A DNA stretch of 54,303 nt, taken from assembly GCA_947584295.1 (NCBI GenBank), contig CANPWM010000006.1, positions 1-54,303 on the forward strand, in the 5' to 3' direction. A model generated the notes under the pieces. The model saw only the letters and a program-made list of their open reading frames with translations. It searched no databases and was not told the DNA's origin. A program made the position numbers and the translations under genes. Below, in pieces: positions 15,723 through 22,916 of this stretch; the stretch's first letter is position 1; every line of letters begins with the position of its first letter. This DNA is from an uncultured Oscillospiraceae bacterium. GTDB taxonomy: Bacteria; Bacillota; Clostridia; Oscillospirales; Oscillospiraceae.

Positions 15723-16031
15723 ATGAAAGAGAATCGAATCACCGTCAGGTTCACTGACGAGCAGATACAAGCCATCTCGGAGAAAGCGGCCTCGGCCCAA
15801 ATGACCCCCAGCGCCTACATCCGCGCGGCGGCCATGCGGCACAAGGTCGTGGTGGTGGACGGCCTCCGGGAAATGACTCACGAGGTACGCGGCATCGGAC
15901 GCAACCTCAACCAGCTCACCATCCTCGCCAACGAGGGACGGTTCACCTCGCCGGACCTCTCCAAGATGGTAGAGAAGCTGGATAAAATCTACGGTCAGCT
16001 CTACATCCTGTCCGACCAGGAGCGGCGCTGA
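15723..16031 (+). CDS. mobC: MobC-like mobilization accessory protein
   Basis: 102 aa from the ATG at 15723 (GGAGGAAGAA site). A ribbon-helix-helix start (NRITVRFTDEQIQAISEKAA, MTPSAYIRAAAMRH) is followed by the MobC segment VRGIGRNLNQLTILANEGRF. MobC proteins bind oriT and help the relaxase nick. Its stop codon overlaps the relaxase start (TGATG at 16029-16033), so the two are translationally coupled. Confidence 0.9.
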   Translation: MKENRITVRFTDEQIQAISEKAASAQMTPSAYIRAAAMRHKVVVVDGLREMTHEVRGIGRNLNQLTILANEGRFTSPDLSKMVEKLDKIYGQLYILSDQERR

Positions 16032-17347
16032 TGGCGACGGTGACGTTCATCCGCAACAAGAAGCAGTCAGCCGGTGCCCTCGGCGGTGTGAAAAGGTACG
16101 TGGAGCAGGAAAAGAAAACGCTCGACCCGTCCGGCGCTCGTCTCGTCAGCTGTCAAAATTGTACGCCGCAATTTGCGGACAAGGAATTTCTGGCGACACG
16201 GATGGTGTACCATAAGGACAGCCCGGTGTACTTCTACCACTACACCCAGTCCTTCAGCCCGGATGAAAATATCACCGGCCAACAGGCTCACGACATCGCC
16301 AAGGAGTTCGCAGCCCGTGCCTGGCCAGGTAGCGAGGTGCTGATCGCCACCCACATCGACGCCGCTCACATCCACAGCCACTTCATCGTCAACGCAGTCT
16401 GCTATGAAAGCGGCAAGATGCTGAGGCAGGGGCCGAACACTCTGAAGGGCCTCCGGCAGATCTCCGATGAGATATGCCGAGCCCACGGTCTCACCGTCCT
16501 GCCTCCGAACCCGGAGCAGAAGTCCAACGGCATGAGCGCACGCGAGTACCGCGTTGCCGAGAAGCGCAACAGTTGGAAGTACCGCCTCATCAACGCCATC
16601 GACGACTGCATGACCTACGCCGGGAGCAAGGAAGAATTCATAAAGCTCATGGGCGAGTACAGGATCACGCCAAAAGACAAGTGCGGGATCGGCGTCCGAT
16701 GGGAGGACACGCGCAAGAACATCACCTACACACTCCCCTCCGGCATGAGATGCCGGGACGACAGATTACACGAAGAAAAATATCTAAAGGAGAATATGGA
16801 ACATGAATTCGCAATCCGACAGGAGACTTTCCAACGAGGAGCTGAAAGCCCTGAACAGGCCCGGCCAAGTGGATGTGCTGACGCTCCTCAGTGGTCTGCT
16901 CCAGCGTCAGCAAAGAATAGAGAAAGCGCTCACAACGCTGATGACCGCCGAGGACGCGGAGAGGATACTAAACCAAACGGAGAATCTGAACAACCACGTC
17001 CTGTCGCTGACGGAACAGGTTGGGAAAATGCACGAGAGCTTTTCTATGAGAACCGAAAACATGGAGAGAGCTTCGAGGAAATCCGTGCGCAGCTTAACGC
17101 ATACCGCGAAAGTCTGGATCGTCCTGACGGCGCTGACCTCCCTGAACTCGACTATCTTGCTGGCGCTGTTGCAGTTGCTGCTGTGACCGCCGTTGCTCTG
17201 GAGGACAACGGCCCGATCCGCGACGCCACCACGACACACTATCACGTGGACTCCAAGGCCCTCAAGGAGACACGGAGAAAGAAAATAGCCATGGGCCACA
17301 AGCCCGACGACCACGAGGACGAACAGAACTGGACGATGACCATGTAG
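16031..17347 (+). CDS. mobA: MOB-P type relaxase
   Basis: 438 aa. The N-terminal relaxase domain has the histidine motif HIDAAHIHSHFIVNAV (about residues 108-123) and an upstream YHYTQSF segment, typical of VirD2/MobA-like relaxases that nick oriT and stay bound to the strand through a Tyr. The region SAREYRVAEKRNSWKYRLIN follows. The C-terminal 170 residues are low-complexity and polar, rich in Ala, Pro, Glu and Asp. A second gene in another frame (16803-17186) lies wholly inside this segment, which may explain its odd composition. Start ATG overlaps the mobC stop. Confidence 0.9.
   Translation: MATVTFIRNKKQSAGALGGVKRYVEQEKKTLDPSGARLVSCQNCTPQFADKEFLATRMVYHKDSPVYFYHYTQSFSPDENITGQQAHDIAKEFAARAWPGSEVLIATHIDAAHIHSHFIVNAVCYESGKMLRQGPNTLKGLRQISDEICRAHGLTVLPPNPEQKSNGMSAREYRVAEKRNSWKYRLINAIDDCMTYAGSKEEFIKLMGEYRITPKDKCGIGVRWEDTRKNITYTLPSGMRCRDDRLHEEKYLKENMEHEFAIRQETFQRGAESPEQARPSGCADAPQWSAPASAKNRESAHNADDRRGRGEDTKPNGESEQPRPVADGTGWENARELFYENRKHGESFEEIRAQLNAYRESLDRPDGADLPELDYLAGAVAVAAVTAVALEDNGPIRDATTTHYHVDSKALKETRRKKIAMGHKPDDHEDEQNWTMTM
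16803..17186 (+). CDS. Nested gene inside relaxase: helical, membrane-tailed
   Basis: 127 aa in the +1 frame relative to the relaxase. The ATG at 16803 is preceded by AAAGGAG (16786-16792, 10-nt spacing), a proper ribosome site inside the relaxase gene. The protein has polar helices with heptad-like spacing (QRQQRIEKALTTLMTAEDAE, TENLNNHVLSLTEQVGKMHE) and ends in a hydrophobic helix (VWIVLTALTSLNSTILLALL) that would anchor it in the membrane. This recalls ColE1-type plasmids, where mobB lies inside mobA in another frame. Its features (ribosome site, tail anchor, no stop for 127 codons) look more protein-like than the overlapping relaxase tail. The role in mobilization is inferred. Confidence 0.65.
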   Translation: MNSQSDRRLSNEELKALNRPGQVDVLTLLSGLLQRQQRIEKALTTLMTAEDAERILNQTENLNNHVLSLTEQVGKMHESFSMRTENMERASRKSVRSLTHTAKVWIVLTALTSLNSTILLALLQLLL

Positions 17348-17386
17348 TTAAAGGGCTATAAGCGGGGGTGTGGGCGCGTGAGAAAG

Positions 17387-17407
17387 CCCCCCGGCGGGGC
17401 CGGGGGG
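17387..17407. terminator. GC-rich hairpin between relaxase and HTH copy 2
   Basis: Perfect 8-bp stem CCCCCCGG/CCGGGGGG with a 5-nt loop. It lies between the convergent relaxase and the minus-strand HTH gene; on the minus strand it is followed by CTTTCTC. Confidence 0.55.
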
Positions 17408-17431
17408 TGGGTGCGGGTTGGTATGGGGGCG

Positions 17432-17992
17432 TTAGAGGCTGTTCATGTAGTCCTCAAGGGCGTCCTCCAAGTGGACAGGCGAGAGGGAATTGCGGGTAAA
17501 AAGCTCTGCGGCGGCTTCGGCCACGCGGTGGTCGTCGGTGAAAACCTCCGATTCCGCACAGACCACCCAGCCCTTGCCTGTCCTCTCCATGGCCTGGAGC
17601 GTGTAGGCGAAGGGGCGCGGCTCGGCGACGGCGTACTTCCAGTAGGCGCCCCTGGCGTAACATTCCTCCGAGCGCCGGAAAAGCTGGCGCAGCGCTTCCA
17701 GGTGGAACGCGCCGGTCTCCTGGAACATGGGGTGCAGGGATTCCACCATGCCGCTTATGATATCGAACGCCCTGCCGGCGGAAAAGGTTTCCCCGGACAC
17801 CAGCTCCGCCGGGGTCATCTTCATGCCCTTTGCCAACAGCTCGATGGTGTCCGCGTTTGGGTTCCCCCGCCCCGCCAGAAGGTGCTGGAGCGTTGTTTCT
17901 CCCACGCCCAATACCTGCGCGAATTCCTCCTGGCTCCCATATTCCTTGAGTTTTCTTTTCATTGTGGCTGATATATTTTTCTGGATTTCCAT
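17432..17992 (-). CDS. HTH regulator with DUF6514-like domain (copy 2)
   Basis: 186 aa from the ATG at 17992 with AAGGAGGT 8 nt upstream; 13 further upstream codons overlap that site. Paralog of the protein at 10121-10687: same XRE-type HTH (GSQEEFAQVLGVGETTLQHL, NPNADTIELLAKGMKMTPAE) and same C-terminal block (SEVFTDDHRVAEAAAELFTR, NSLSPVHLEDALEDYMNSL). The middle part diverges. It is divergent from the small protein gene at 18243, as the DUF6076-like gene is from copy 1 of that protein. Function is unknown; DNA binding is inferred. Confidence 0.75.
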   Translation of the reverse strand: MEIQKNISATMKRKLKEYGSQEEFAQVLGVGETTLQHLLAGRGNPNADTIELLAKGMKMTPAELVSGETFSAGRAFDIISGMVESLHPMFQETGAFHLEALRQLFRRSEECYARGAYWKYAVAEPRPFAYTLQAMERTGKGWVVCAESEVFTDDHRVAEAAAELFTRNSLSPVHLEDALEDYMNSL

Positions 17993-18015
17993 GTTATGCC
18001 ACCTCCTTGAGCTAA

Positions 18016-18072
18016 AGAATAAAAGTTTCAAAGTTTTTTGTAAAGTCCATCATAGCGGCTGTTCACCGCTAT
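18016..18072 (-). promoter_or_regulatory. Promoter and operator-like repeat of HTH copy 2
   Basis: Minus strand TTTACA (18044-18039), 17 bp, TATTCT (18021-18016). Just upstream lies a perfect inverted repeat ATAGCGG (18052-18058) / CCGCTAT (18066-18072), a plausible binding site for the HTH protein itself. Confidence 0.5.
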
Positions 18073-18242
18073 AACGGACATTCTTAAGAAATTGGGAGGT
18101 TTTAGGGCCTATATTGGGATTTTTGGCGCGAAAGATGAATTATTTTCTATAAAAAACGGCCCGGTTTTTGCCCGCGGATAAGGCCGCCAGGCGAATAAAG
18201 CGCCCCCGCCCATGGGAAAAATATCCTTGGGAGGGGTGCCGC

Positions 18243-18449
18243 GTGGAAATCAATATCCGGGAGGAGCAGAAAATCGTTGACGTGTGGCTGACGAGCGCCG
18301 AGGGAAAGGACATTGATTTGACCGGTCTGTATGAAAAATTCGGCTCCCGGGGCTATCTTGTGGCGGTGTTCCGTTCCGGCGGGGAGGAGCTGGCGGGGGT
18401 GACCGCCAGCCTGCTTTTATACAATCGGAAGAAATCGGCCGGGTGCTGA
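18243..18449 (+). CDS. Small unknown protein, paralog of 14097 gene (copy 2)
   Basis: 68 aa from GTG 18243, with GGGAGGGG 6 nt upstream; an in-frame TTG at 18168 lies before the ribosome site and is rejected. It matches copy 1 over its whole length (VEINIREEQKIVDVWL, YLVAVFRSGGEELAGVTASL, LLYNRKK) but lacks the ETER-repeat tail. It is soluble and of unknown function. Its presence next to an HTH gene twice in 4 kb suggests the pair works together. Confidence 0.6.
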   Translation: MEINIREEQKIVDVWLTSAEGKDIDLTGLYEKFGSRGYLVAVFRSGGEELAGVTASLLLYNRKKSAGC

Positions 18450-18495
18450 TACAGGCGCGGGATCGTCACATCTTACATCTTAAGAATAGGCGGGC

Positions 18496-18524
18496 TTGCA
18501 TTTTTCTCCCGCCGGGAGTATACT
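18496..18524 (+). promoter_or_regulatory. Probable promoter of vanZ-like gene
   Basis: TTGCAT (18496-18501), 17 bp, TATACT (18519-18524). The TTG start codon of the VanZ-like gene is about 45 bp downstream, behind GGAGG. Confidence 0.6.
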
Positions 18525-18569
18525 TTTATAGTATGTTGACACCATAACGGCGAGCTTTGGAGGCCTGAT

Positions 18570-19076
18570 TTGAAAAAACAAGAATGGACGGCGGCCCTGT
18601 GGGCAGGGGCCACGGTGATATGGATGGGGCTTTGCCTCTTCCTCTCCTGGCAGACGGGAGAGGGGACCGGGAGACTGAGCCTCGCCCTGGCAAGGTTCCT
18701 TTTGCGGGGGCTGGGGCTTGTGGGACTGCACCCGGCGGAGGCAGCCTTTCATATGCTCTTACGGAAGCTGGCCCATGTGGGCGTGTTTTTTGTCTCGGGT
18801 GTGCTTTTCTGCGGGACGGTTGAGGCCGTCTTGAGGCTGAAGCCCCTGGGCGGCTGGTTCAGGGCCGGCGCGGCGCTTCTCGTCACCGCGATGGCGCTGT
18901 TTGCCGACGTGCCGAAGGTGTGGATCCCCGGAAGGCATCTCACCTGGAGCGAGTCGTTCCTCAACGCCGCCGGGGCGCTGGCGGGGTATTTTCTCATGCT
19001 CCTGCTGGCATACGCGCTGGAAAAGAGGCGCGGGACGTCACGCGCGGAGAGGCCAAAAGAGAAAAACCGAAAATAA
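18570..19076 (+). CDS. VanZ-like membrane protein
   Basis: 168 aa from TTG 18570 (GGAGG six nt upstream). Four hydrophobic segments (about 8-26, 66-88, 97-113, 126-149). The motif RKLAHVGVFFVSGVL and the later VWIPGRHLTWSESFLNAAG fit the VanZ family (RKxxHxxxY-like first motif, GRxxxxxDxxxN-like second motif, here with Ser-Glu in place of Asp). VanZ proteins lower binding of some glycopeptide and lipopeptide antibiotics to the envelope; in most bacteria their role is unknown. The gene is monocistronic. Confidence 0.8.
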   Translation: MKKQEWTAALWAGATVIWMGLCLFLSWQTGEGTGRLSLALARFLLRGLGLVGLHPAEAAFHMLLRKLAHVGVFFVSGVLFCGTVEAVLRLKPLGGWFRAGAALLVTAMALFADVPKVWIPGRHLTWSESFLNAAGALAGYFLMLLLAYALEKRRGTSRAERPKEKNRK

Positions 19077-19120
19077 ATCACGACCCGGCGGGCCATTTTG
19101 GCTCCGAAGCGGGTCGTGAT
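19077..19120. terminator. Bidirectional terminator between vanZ-like and XRE genes
   Basis: Perfect 11-bp stem ATCACGACCCG/CGGGTCGTGAT (19077-19087, 19110-19120). T-rich sequence follows on both strands, and the two flanking genes converge on it. Confidence 0.85.
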
Positions 19121-19132
19121 ATTATTATAATG

Positions 19133-19390
19133 TTATAGCGTGTTGGAGCTGTCAGCGTACCGCTCGATAAGATCCACAAGGGCGCCGGGACTCATATCAA
19201 GGGCGTAGGCGATGCGCCAAAGTGTCTCCAACGTCGGCTTGCGCTGGCCGCGCTCGATGGCGCTTAGGTGGGTGCGGCCGATATCGGAAAGGCCGCTTAA
19301 GACCTCCTGCGTTATTCCCTTGTTCTGCCGCGCACTGGCAATGGCTTTGCCCACGAGCACAGGATCCAGCTGTGTTCCGCCCATAATCAT
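19133..19390 (-). CDS. Small XRE-family regulator next to capsule promoter
   Basis: 85 aa, essentially a single Cro/C1 HTH domain (VGKAIASARQNKGITQEVLS, RTHLSAIERGQRKPTLETLW). Two ATGs are possible, 19390 and 19384; the GAGGTG site is 4 nt from the first and 10 nt from the second, so 19384 is at least as likely. Its promoter lies back to back with the first capsule promoter (about 4 bp between the -35 boxes), which makes it a good candidate regulator of both. The target is inferred from position only. Confidence 0.85.
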   Translation of the reverse strand: MIMGGTQLDPVLVGKAIASARQNKGITQEVLSGLSDIGRTHLSAIERGQRKPTLETLWRIAYALDMSPGALVDLIERYADSSNTL

Positions 19391-19409
19391 AACACCTCAA
19401 AAATAGTGT

Positions 19410-19439
19410 ATTATATCCATCGCCGCGTTATGAACACAA
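19410..19439 (-). promoter_or_regulatory. Promoter of small XRE gene
   Basis: Minus strand TTGTGT (19439-19434), 18 bp, TATAAT (19415-19410), then the GAGGTG site and ATG. The -35 abuts the capsule promoter P1. Confidence 0.55.
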
Positions 19440-19442
19440 ATG

Positions 19443-19471
19443 TTGACAAATGTGTGAAATAGTGCTATATT
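19443..19471 (+). promoter_or_regulatory. Capsule operon promoter P1
   Basis: TTGACA (19443-19448), 17 bp, TATATT (19466-19471). The -35 is embedded in direct repeats ACAAATG (19436-19442, 19446-19452), and the 12-mer TGTTGACAAATG recurs at 19512-19523. Confidence 0.65.
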
Positions 19472-19581
19472 TACCTGGTAATTGGGGTTCTTGGCGGGAA
19501 ATACTGCAAGGTGTTGACAAATGGCTGGCAAACAGGCCAAAAATTTGATAGGTTGTATCGTTGAAAATGAAACTTTTTTTC

Positions 19582-19610
19582 TTGTAATATGCGAAAAGGT
19601 GTGCTATAAT
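19582..19610 (+). promoter_or_regulatory. Capsule operon promoter P2 and leader
   Basis: TTGTAA (19582-19587), 17 bp, TATAAT (19605-19610), about 100 bp upstream of the first capsule gene. The leader that follows can form a stem GCACGT/ACGTGC (about 19626-19671); I do not recognise a riboswitch in it. Confidence 0.65.
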
Positions 19611-19713
19611 ACAGTCGGCTTTTGGCACGTGGGAGGCGGGATCACACCGTTCGGACAGTTTGGAGACGTGCTTTTCGCGGCCCTAAATATAACGGCGATG
19701 TAGGAGAATCAGA

Positions 19714-20445
19714 ATGGATAAGCTTGAAAATCAGCAAGTCGAGGAACAGGAGATTGACCTTGTAGAAGTGTTTTACGTCCTGTGGCGAAAGGTGTGGATC
19801 CTGCTGGTCAGTCTTGCGGCCGGGGTGATCCTCAGCGGAGCGGTGACCGTTTTTTTCATAACGCCGCAATATGAGGCCTCCTCGATCATATACATACTTT
19901 CCAAGACCACCAGCATAACGTCCCTTGCCGATCTGCAGATCGGCGCGTCCCTGGCGGCTGACTTCCAGATCATCGCCACCACCCGCGAGGTGGTGGAGCC
20001 GGTCATGGAGACCCTGGGGATCGACGAGGAATATGAGAGCATCGTCAAGGACATTGACGTTACGAACCCCACCAACTCCCACATGCTGGAGATCACCGTC
20101 ACCAGGAACGACCCCGTCCAGGCGGCCAACATCGCCAATACCCTGGCCGACCAGCTCAAGATGCAGATCGCGGAGGTCATGAGTACCGACACGCCCTCCA
20201 CCGTTGAGCGGGCCGTTGTCCCCACGGAGCGCAGCAGTCCCAGTATTCTTATCAACTGCCTGGTGGGCGGGCTGGTCTTCCTGGTGGTCGCCGCCGCCGC
20301 CATTCTCATCGGCCACTTCATGGACGACACCGTTAAGGACGAGGACGACGTCAAGCGTTATCTTGGCCTTGATATCCTGGCGGCCATACCGCTTGAGCAT
20401 CTCACTGAGGAGCATATCGTCAACAAGGGGAGGCCCAAAAAATGA
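19714..20445 (+). CDS. Wzz/CpsC-like chain-length and kinase-activating protein
   Basis: 243 aa. A cytoplasmic N terminus (EIDLVEVFYVLWRKVWILLV), membrane helix about 27-49, an extracellular coiled segment with the Wzz pattern (ATTREVVEPVMETLGI, ITVTRNDPVQAANIANTLAD), second helix about 175-200, and a short cytoplasmic tail. In Gram-positives this CpsC/CapA type sets polymer length and activates the partner tyrosine kinase, found here at 23708. It overlaps the sortase gene by the ATGA tetranucleotide. First gene of the locus, behind AGGAGAA. Confidence 0.92.
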   Translation: MDKLENQQVEEQEIDLVEVFYVLWRKVWILLVSLAAGVILSGAVTVFFITPQYEASSIIYILSKTTSITSLADLQIGASLAADFQIIATTREVVEPVMETLGIDEEYESIVKDIDVTNPTNSHMLEITVTRNDPVQAANIANTLADQLKMQIAEVMSTDTPSTVERAVVPTERSSPSILINCLVGGLVFLVVAAAAILIGHFMDDTVKDEDDVKRYLGLDILAAIPLEHLTEEHIVNKGRPKK

Positions 20446-21281
20446 GCAGGGCGAGGAAAATCGTCTTTGCCTGCGCTTTGACCGTCATGCTCGCCGCGCT
20501 TGCCTTCATCGTGGTGTATGTTGTGAACCAGTATGAGGCGAACAAGATATACGATGAGCTTCGCGACAAGGTGAATATCCCGGCGGAACACGTTTCCGAC
20601 GAGACTGAACCCGCCGACACGGCGGAGCCGGGAGACACCACACAGCCCGATACCGCAGAACCGGACACCACACAGCCGGATACCACAGCGCCGGCAGGGC
20701 CGTATGTTTCGCCCCTGGACTTCGACATGATCTGCGAGACCAACCAGGATATCTACGCTTGGCTGGATATACCGGGTACAGACATTTCCTATCCGGTGGC
20801 GCAGCACCCCACGGACGACGCCTATTACCTCAATCATACCATTGAGCGGAAGAACAGGCTGCCCGGCGCCATATACACCGAAAAATGGAACAGTAAGGAT
20901 TTCAGCGATTTCCTCACCGTGGTTTACGGACATTGCATGAAAAACGGCACCATGTTCGGGAACATGAAAAAGTTCAAAAGCCAGTCCTACATGGAGGAGC
21001 ATCCTACCCTCACCTTCTACACGCCGGAGGGCGAGTACCACTACAAAATCTTCGCGGCGGTCACCTATCCCGATAAATATCTGCCCAAGGCCTTTGATTA
21101 CAGCACCGAGGCGGGGCGGCAGAAATTCATTGATTCCATACTCAAAAAAAGCGGCTATGTGAACACCGCGATAGAGGTAACGCCGGAGGATCGGTTTGTG
21201 GCGCTCAGCACCTGCGTAGGGAACGACTCATACAGACTTCTGGTTATTGGAGTGCTTGATAAGGAAATTTCAACAAAATGA
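20442..21281 (+). CDS. Class B sortase
   Basis: 279 aa. A signal-anchor helix (about 7-28), a Pro/Thr/Asp/Glu linker with DTxxPDT repeats (about 50-88), then a sortase B domain: WLDIPGTDISYPVAQH, catalytic His164 in VYGHCMKNGTMF, catalytic Cys258 in LSTCVGN and Arg265 in SYRLLVIG. Sortases join surface proteins to peptidoglycan. A matching substrate with a PPKTG signal is encoded two genes later (22327). ATGA overlaps at both ends show tight coupling with CpsC and LCP genes. A sortase inside a capsule operon is unusual. Confidence 0.92.
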   Translation: MSRARKIVFACALTVMLAALAFIVVYVVNQYEANKIYDELRDKVNIPAEHVSDETEPADTAEPGDTTQPDTAEPDTTQPDTTAPAGPYVSPLDFDMICETNQDIYAWLDIPGTDISYPVAQHPTDDAYYLNHTIERKNRLPGAIYTEKWNSKDFSDFLTVVYGHCMKNGTMFGNMKKFKSQSYMEEHPTLTFYTPEGEYHYKIFAAVTYPDKYLPKAFDYSTEAGRQKFIDSILKKSGYVNTAIEVTPEDRFVALSTCVGNDSYRLLVIGVLDKEISTK

Positions 21282-22234
21282 AAAAGGTCGTATTACTTAT
21301 ACCGGTACTGCTCCTGGCTCTGATGTGCGCCGGGTGCCAAAAGGGGCCGGGTGATTTGACGGACAGCTCCGGCTATCTGACAGACAAAACAGAGTGGGGC
21401 GGCACCATTACGTACAAGGGTACGAAATACCGCCGCCGGACAGATGTGAGGACAGTGCTGTTCCTCGGCGTGGACAACGCGTATCTGTCCGAATCCGGCG
21501 AAGACCTGGTGGGCAACAACGGGCGCTCAGACGCCATTATGCTTTTCCTGGTGGACACCAAGAACAAGACGACGGAGCTTTTGACCGTCTCCCGCGACAC
21601 CATCACCGAGGTGGATATGTATGACGGGGTGGGGAAGCTTGTCTACTCCCGGCCCATGCATATAAGCCTTCAGTATTCTTTCGGCAACAGCGCCAAACGG
21701 AGCTGCTTTCTGGCCCAGAGGACAGTTTCGGAGCTTTTATATAACGCCCGGATAGACGGGTACTTCTCCCTGACCATGGACGGCATCCCGGTCATCGTGG
21801 AGGAGCTGGGCGGCATCACCATAACGCTTCCCGAGGATTATTCAGAGATAGACAGCCGTTACACCAAGGGCGCTACCGTCACCCTGAACGGCGAAGAAGC
21901 GGAGCGGTTCGTACGCTACCGCAATACGGAAGTACTGGGCAGTAATGAGGGGCGGAACGAGCGTCAGAGTTGGTTCGTCATGGAGATGTTCCGCCAGATG
22001 AAAGAGAAGGGCGACCTTGACGGCACAGTGGAGCGGCTTCTTGATGTGGCTGAGGATTACATTGAGACAGACGTTGACGCAGAGACCTTGAAGCTCCTTG
22101 CCGGCTCCACGATAACCGAATCCTATAAGGTGCCGGGCGAGGTCCGGCAGGGACAGTATTTCCACGAGTACTATGTGGACGAGGAGGGGCTTCAGGAGCT
22201 GGTCGTTAAGCTCTTTTACAGGCCCGCTGAGTGA
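21278..22234 (+). CDS. LytR-CpsA-Psr family polymer ligase, lipoprotein-like
   Basis: 318 aa. The N terminus carries a lipoprotein signal (LLLALMCAGC, Cys20), unusual because most LCP proteins have a plain membrane helix. The LCP domain: TVLFLGVDNAYLSE, RSDAIMLFLVDTKNKTTELL, TVSRDTI, PVIVEELGGITITLPEDYSE, FVRYRNTEVLGSNEGRNERQ (conserved Asp and Arg residues of the pyrophosphate site). LCP enzymes transfer undecaprenyl-linked polymers to peptidoglycan, so this is the predicted last step of capsule attachment. Coupled to the sortase gene by ATGA. Confidence 0.92.
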   Translation: MKKVVLLIPVLLLALMCAGCQKGPGDLTDSSGYLTDKTEWGGTITYKGTKYRRRTDVRTVLFLGVDNAYLSESGEDLVGNNGRSDAIMLFLVDTKNKTTELLTVSRDTITEVDMYDGVGKLVYSRPMHISLQYSFGNSAKRSCFLAQRTVSELLYNARIDGYFSLTMDGIPVIVEELGGITITLPEDYSEIDSRYTKGATVTLNGEEAERFVRYRNTEVLGSNEGRNERQSWFVMEMFRQMKEKGDLDGTVERLLDVAEDYIETDVDAETLKLLAGSTITESYKVPGEVRQGQYFHEYYVDEEGLQELVVKLFYRPAE

Positions 22235-22260
22235 CGCTCATATCAATAGGAGTATGAGCG
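22235..22260 (+). promoter_or_regulatory. Hairpin upstream of sortase-substrate gene
   Basis: CGCTCATA (22235-22242) pairs with TATGAGCG (22253-22260) directly after the LCP stop. There is no T-run. It probably acts as an mRNA processing or stability element, matched by another hairpin after the gene. Confidence 0.5.
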
Positions 22261-22326
22261 TGAAAAGGTATTCTACAGTGTAAGAGCGCTGTTGAATAAA
22301 TTTTGCTTGGAAGGAGGTGCAACAAA

Positions 22327-22902
22327 ATGAAGAAGCTCTTAAGAATCGCAGTGATCCTTTGCCTGGCTCTGTGCCTGAGTGTTGGCGCTTTTGCCAGCAA
22401 CCAGGGTACCGGTCCGGAAGGCGGCGCTGGTATCAGCAACACCGGAGAGGCAATCCCTCTGGAGGTGTCCGCTCCTACCGTGACCCCCACTGCCGCTGAA
22501 GCCGCCGCCACTATCAAGTCCGACGACGTCAAGGCTGAGGATCTGAGTGTTGTCTGGGTCAAGGATATCACTGCGAAAATCCCCGAGGGCGGTTCTGTCA
22601 CCATCACCTTTACGGTCGCTGGTGCTACTGCTGAGGACACCGTGTACGTTCTCCACTACAATGGGTCTGTATGGGAGAGGGTCGCTACCTGCAAGGGCAA
22701 CGACGTTAAGGCTGTGTTTACCAGTCTGTCTCCTGTTGCTCTGGTTCTGGAGAAGGCCGCTGCTGCTCCCAGCAATCCGTCCAAGCCGGGAGAGAATCCC
22801 CCCAAAACGGGTGAGGGCCCCGTTCTTCTGGTCGCCGCCGCTGTTGTCCTGGTCGCAGGCACAGTCGCTGTTGTCGCCCTGAAGAAGAAAAAGGAGATGT
22901 AA
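22327..22902 (+). CDS. Sortase-anchored surface protein, PPKTG signal
   Basis: 191 aa from the ATG at 22327 (AAGGAGGT 10 nt upstream; the longer in-frame start at 22303 precedes that site). Signal peptide (residues 1-24, ALCLSVGAFA cleavage region), a beta-rich middle (GGSVTITFTVAGATAEDTVY, VLHYNGSVWERVATC), a Pro-rich spacer (APSNPSKPGENP), the motif PPKTG, a hydrophobic helix (VLLVAAAVVLVAGTVAVVAL) and a KKKKEM tail. The motif fits the (S/P)PXTG signal known for class B sortases of Clostridia. Codons end in C or T more evenly and look optimised, suggesting high expression. Role unknown; perhaps a scaffold for the glycan. Confidence 0.85.
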   Translation: MKKLLRIAVILCLALCLSVGAFASNQGTGPEGGAGISNTGEAIPLEVSAPTVTPTAAEAAATIKSDDVKAEDLSVVWVKDITAKIPEGGSVTITFTVAGATAEDTVYVLHYNGSVWERVATCKGNDVKAVFTSLSPVALVLEKAAAAPSNPSKPGENPPKTGEGPVLLVAAAVVLVAGTVAVVALKKKKEM

Positions 22903-22916
22903 CTAAACATTTCCTA

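Noticed and set aside
19440-19530. Invertible capsule promoter
   Set aside because: The repeats around P1 are direct, not inverted, and no recombinase gene is nearby.
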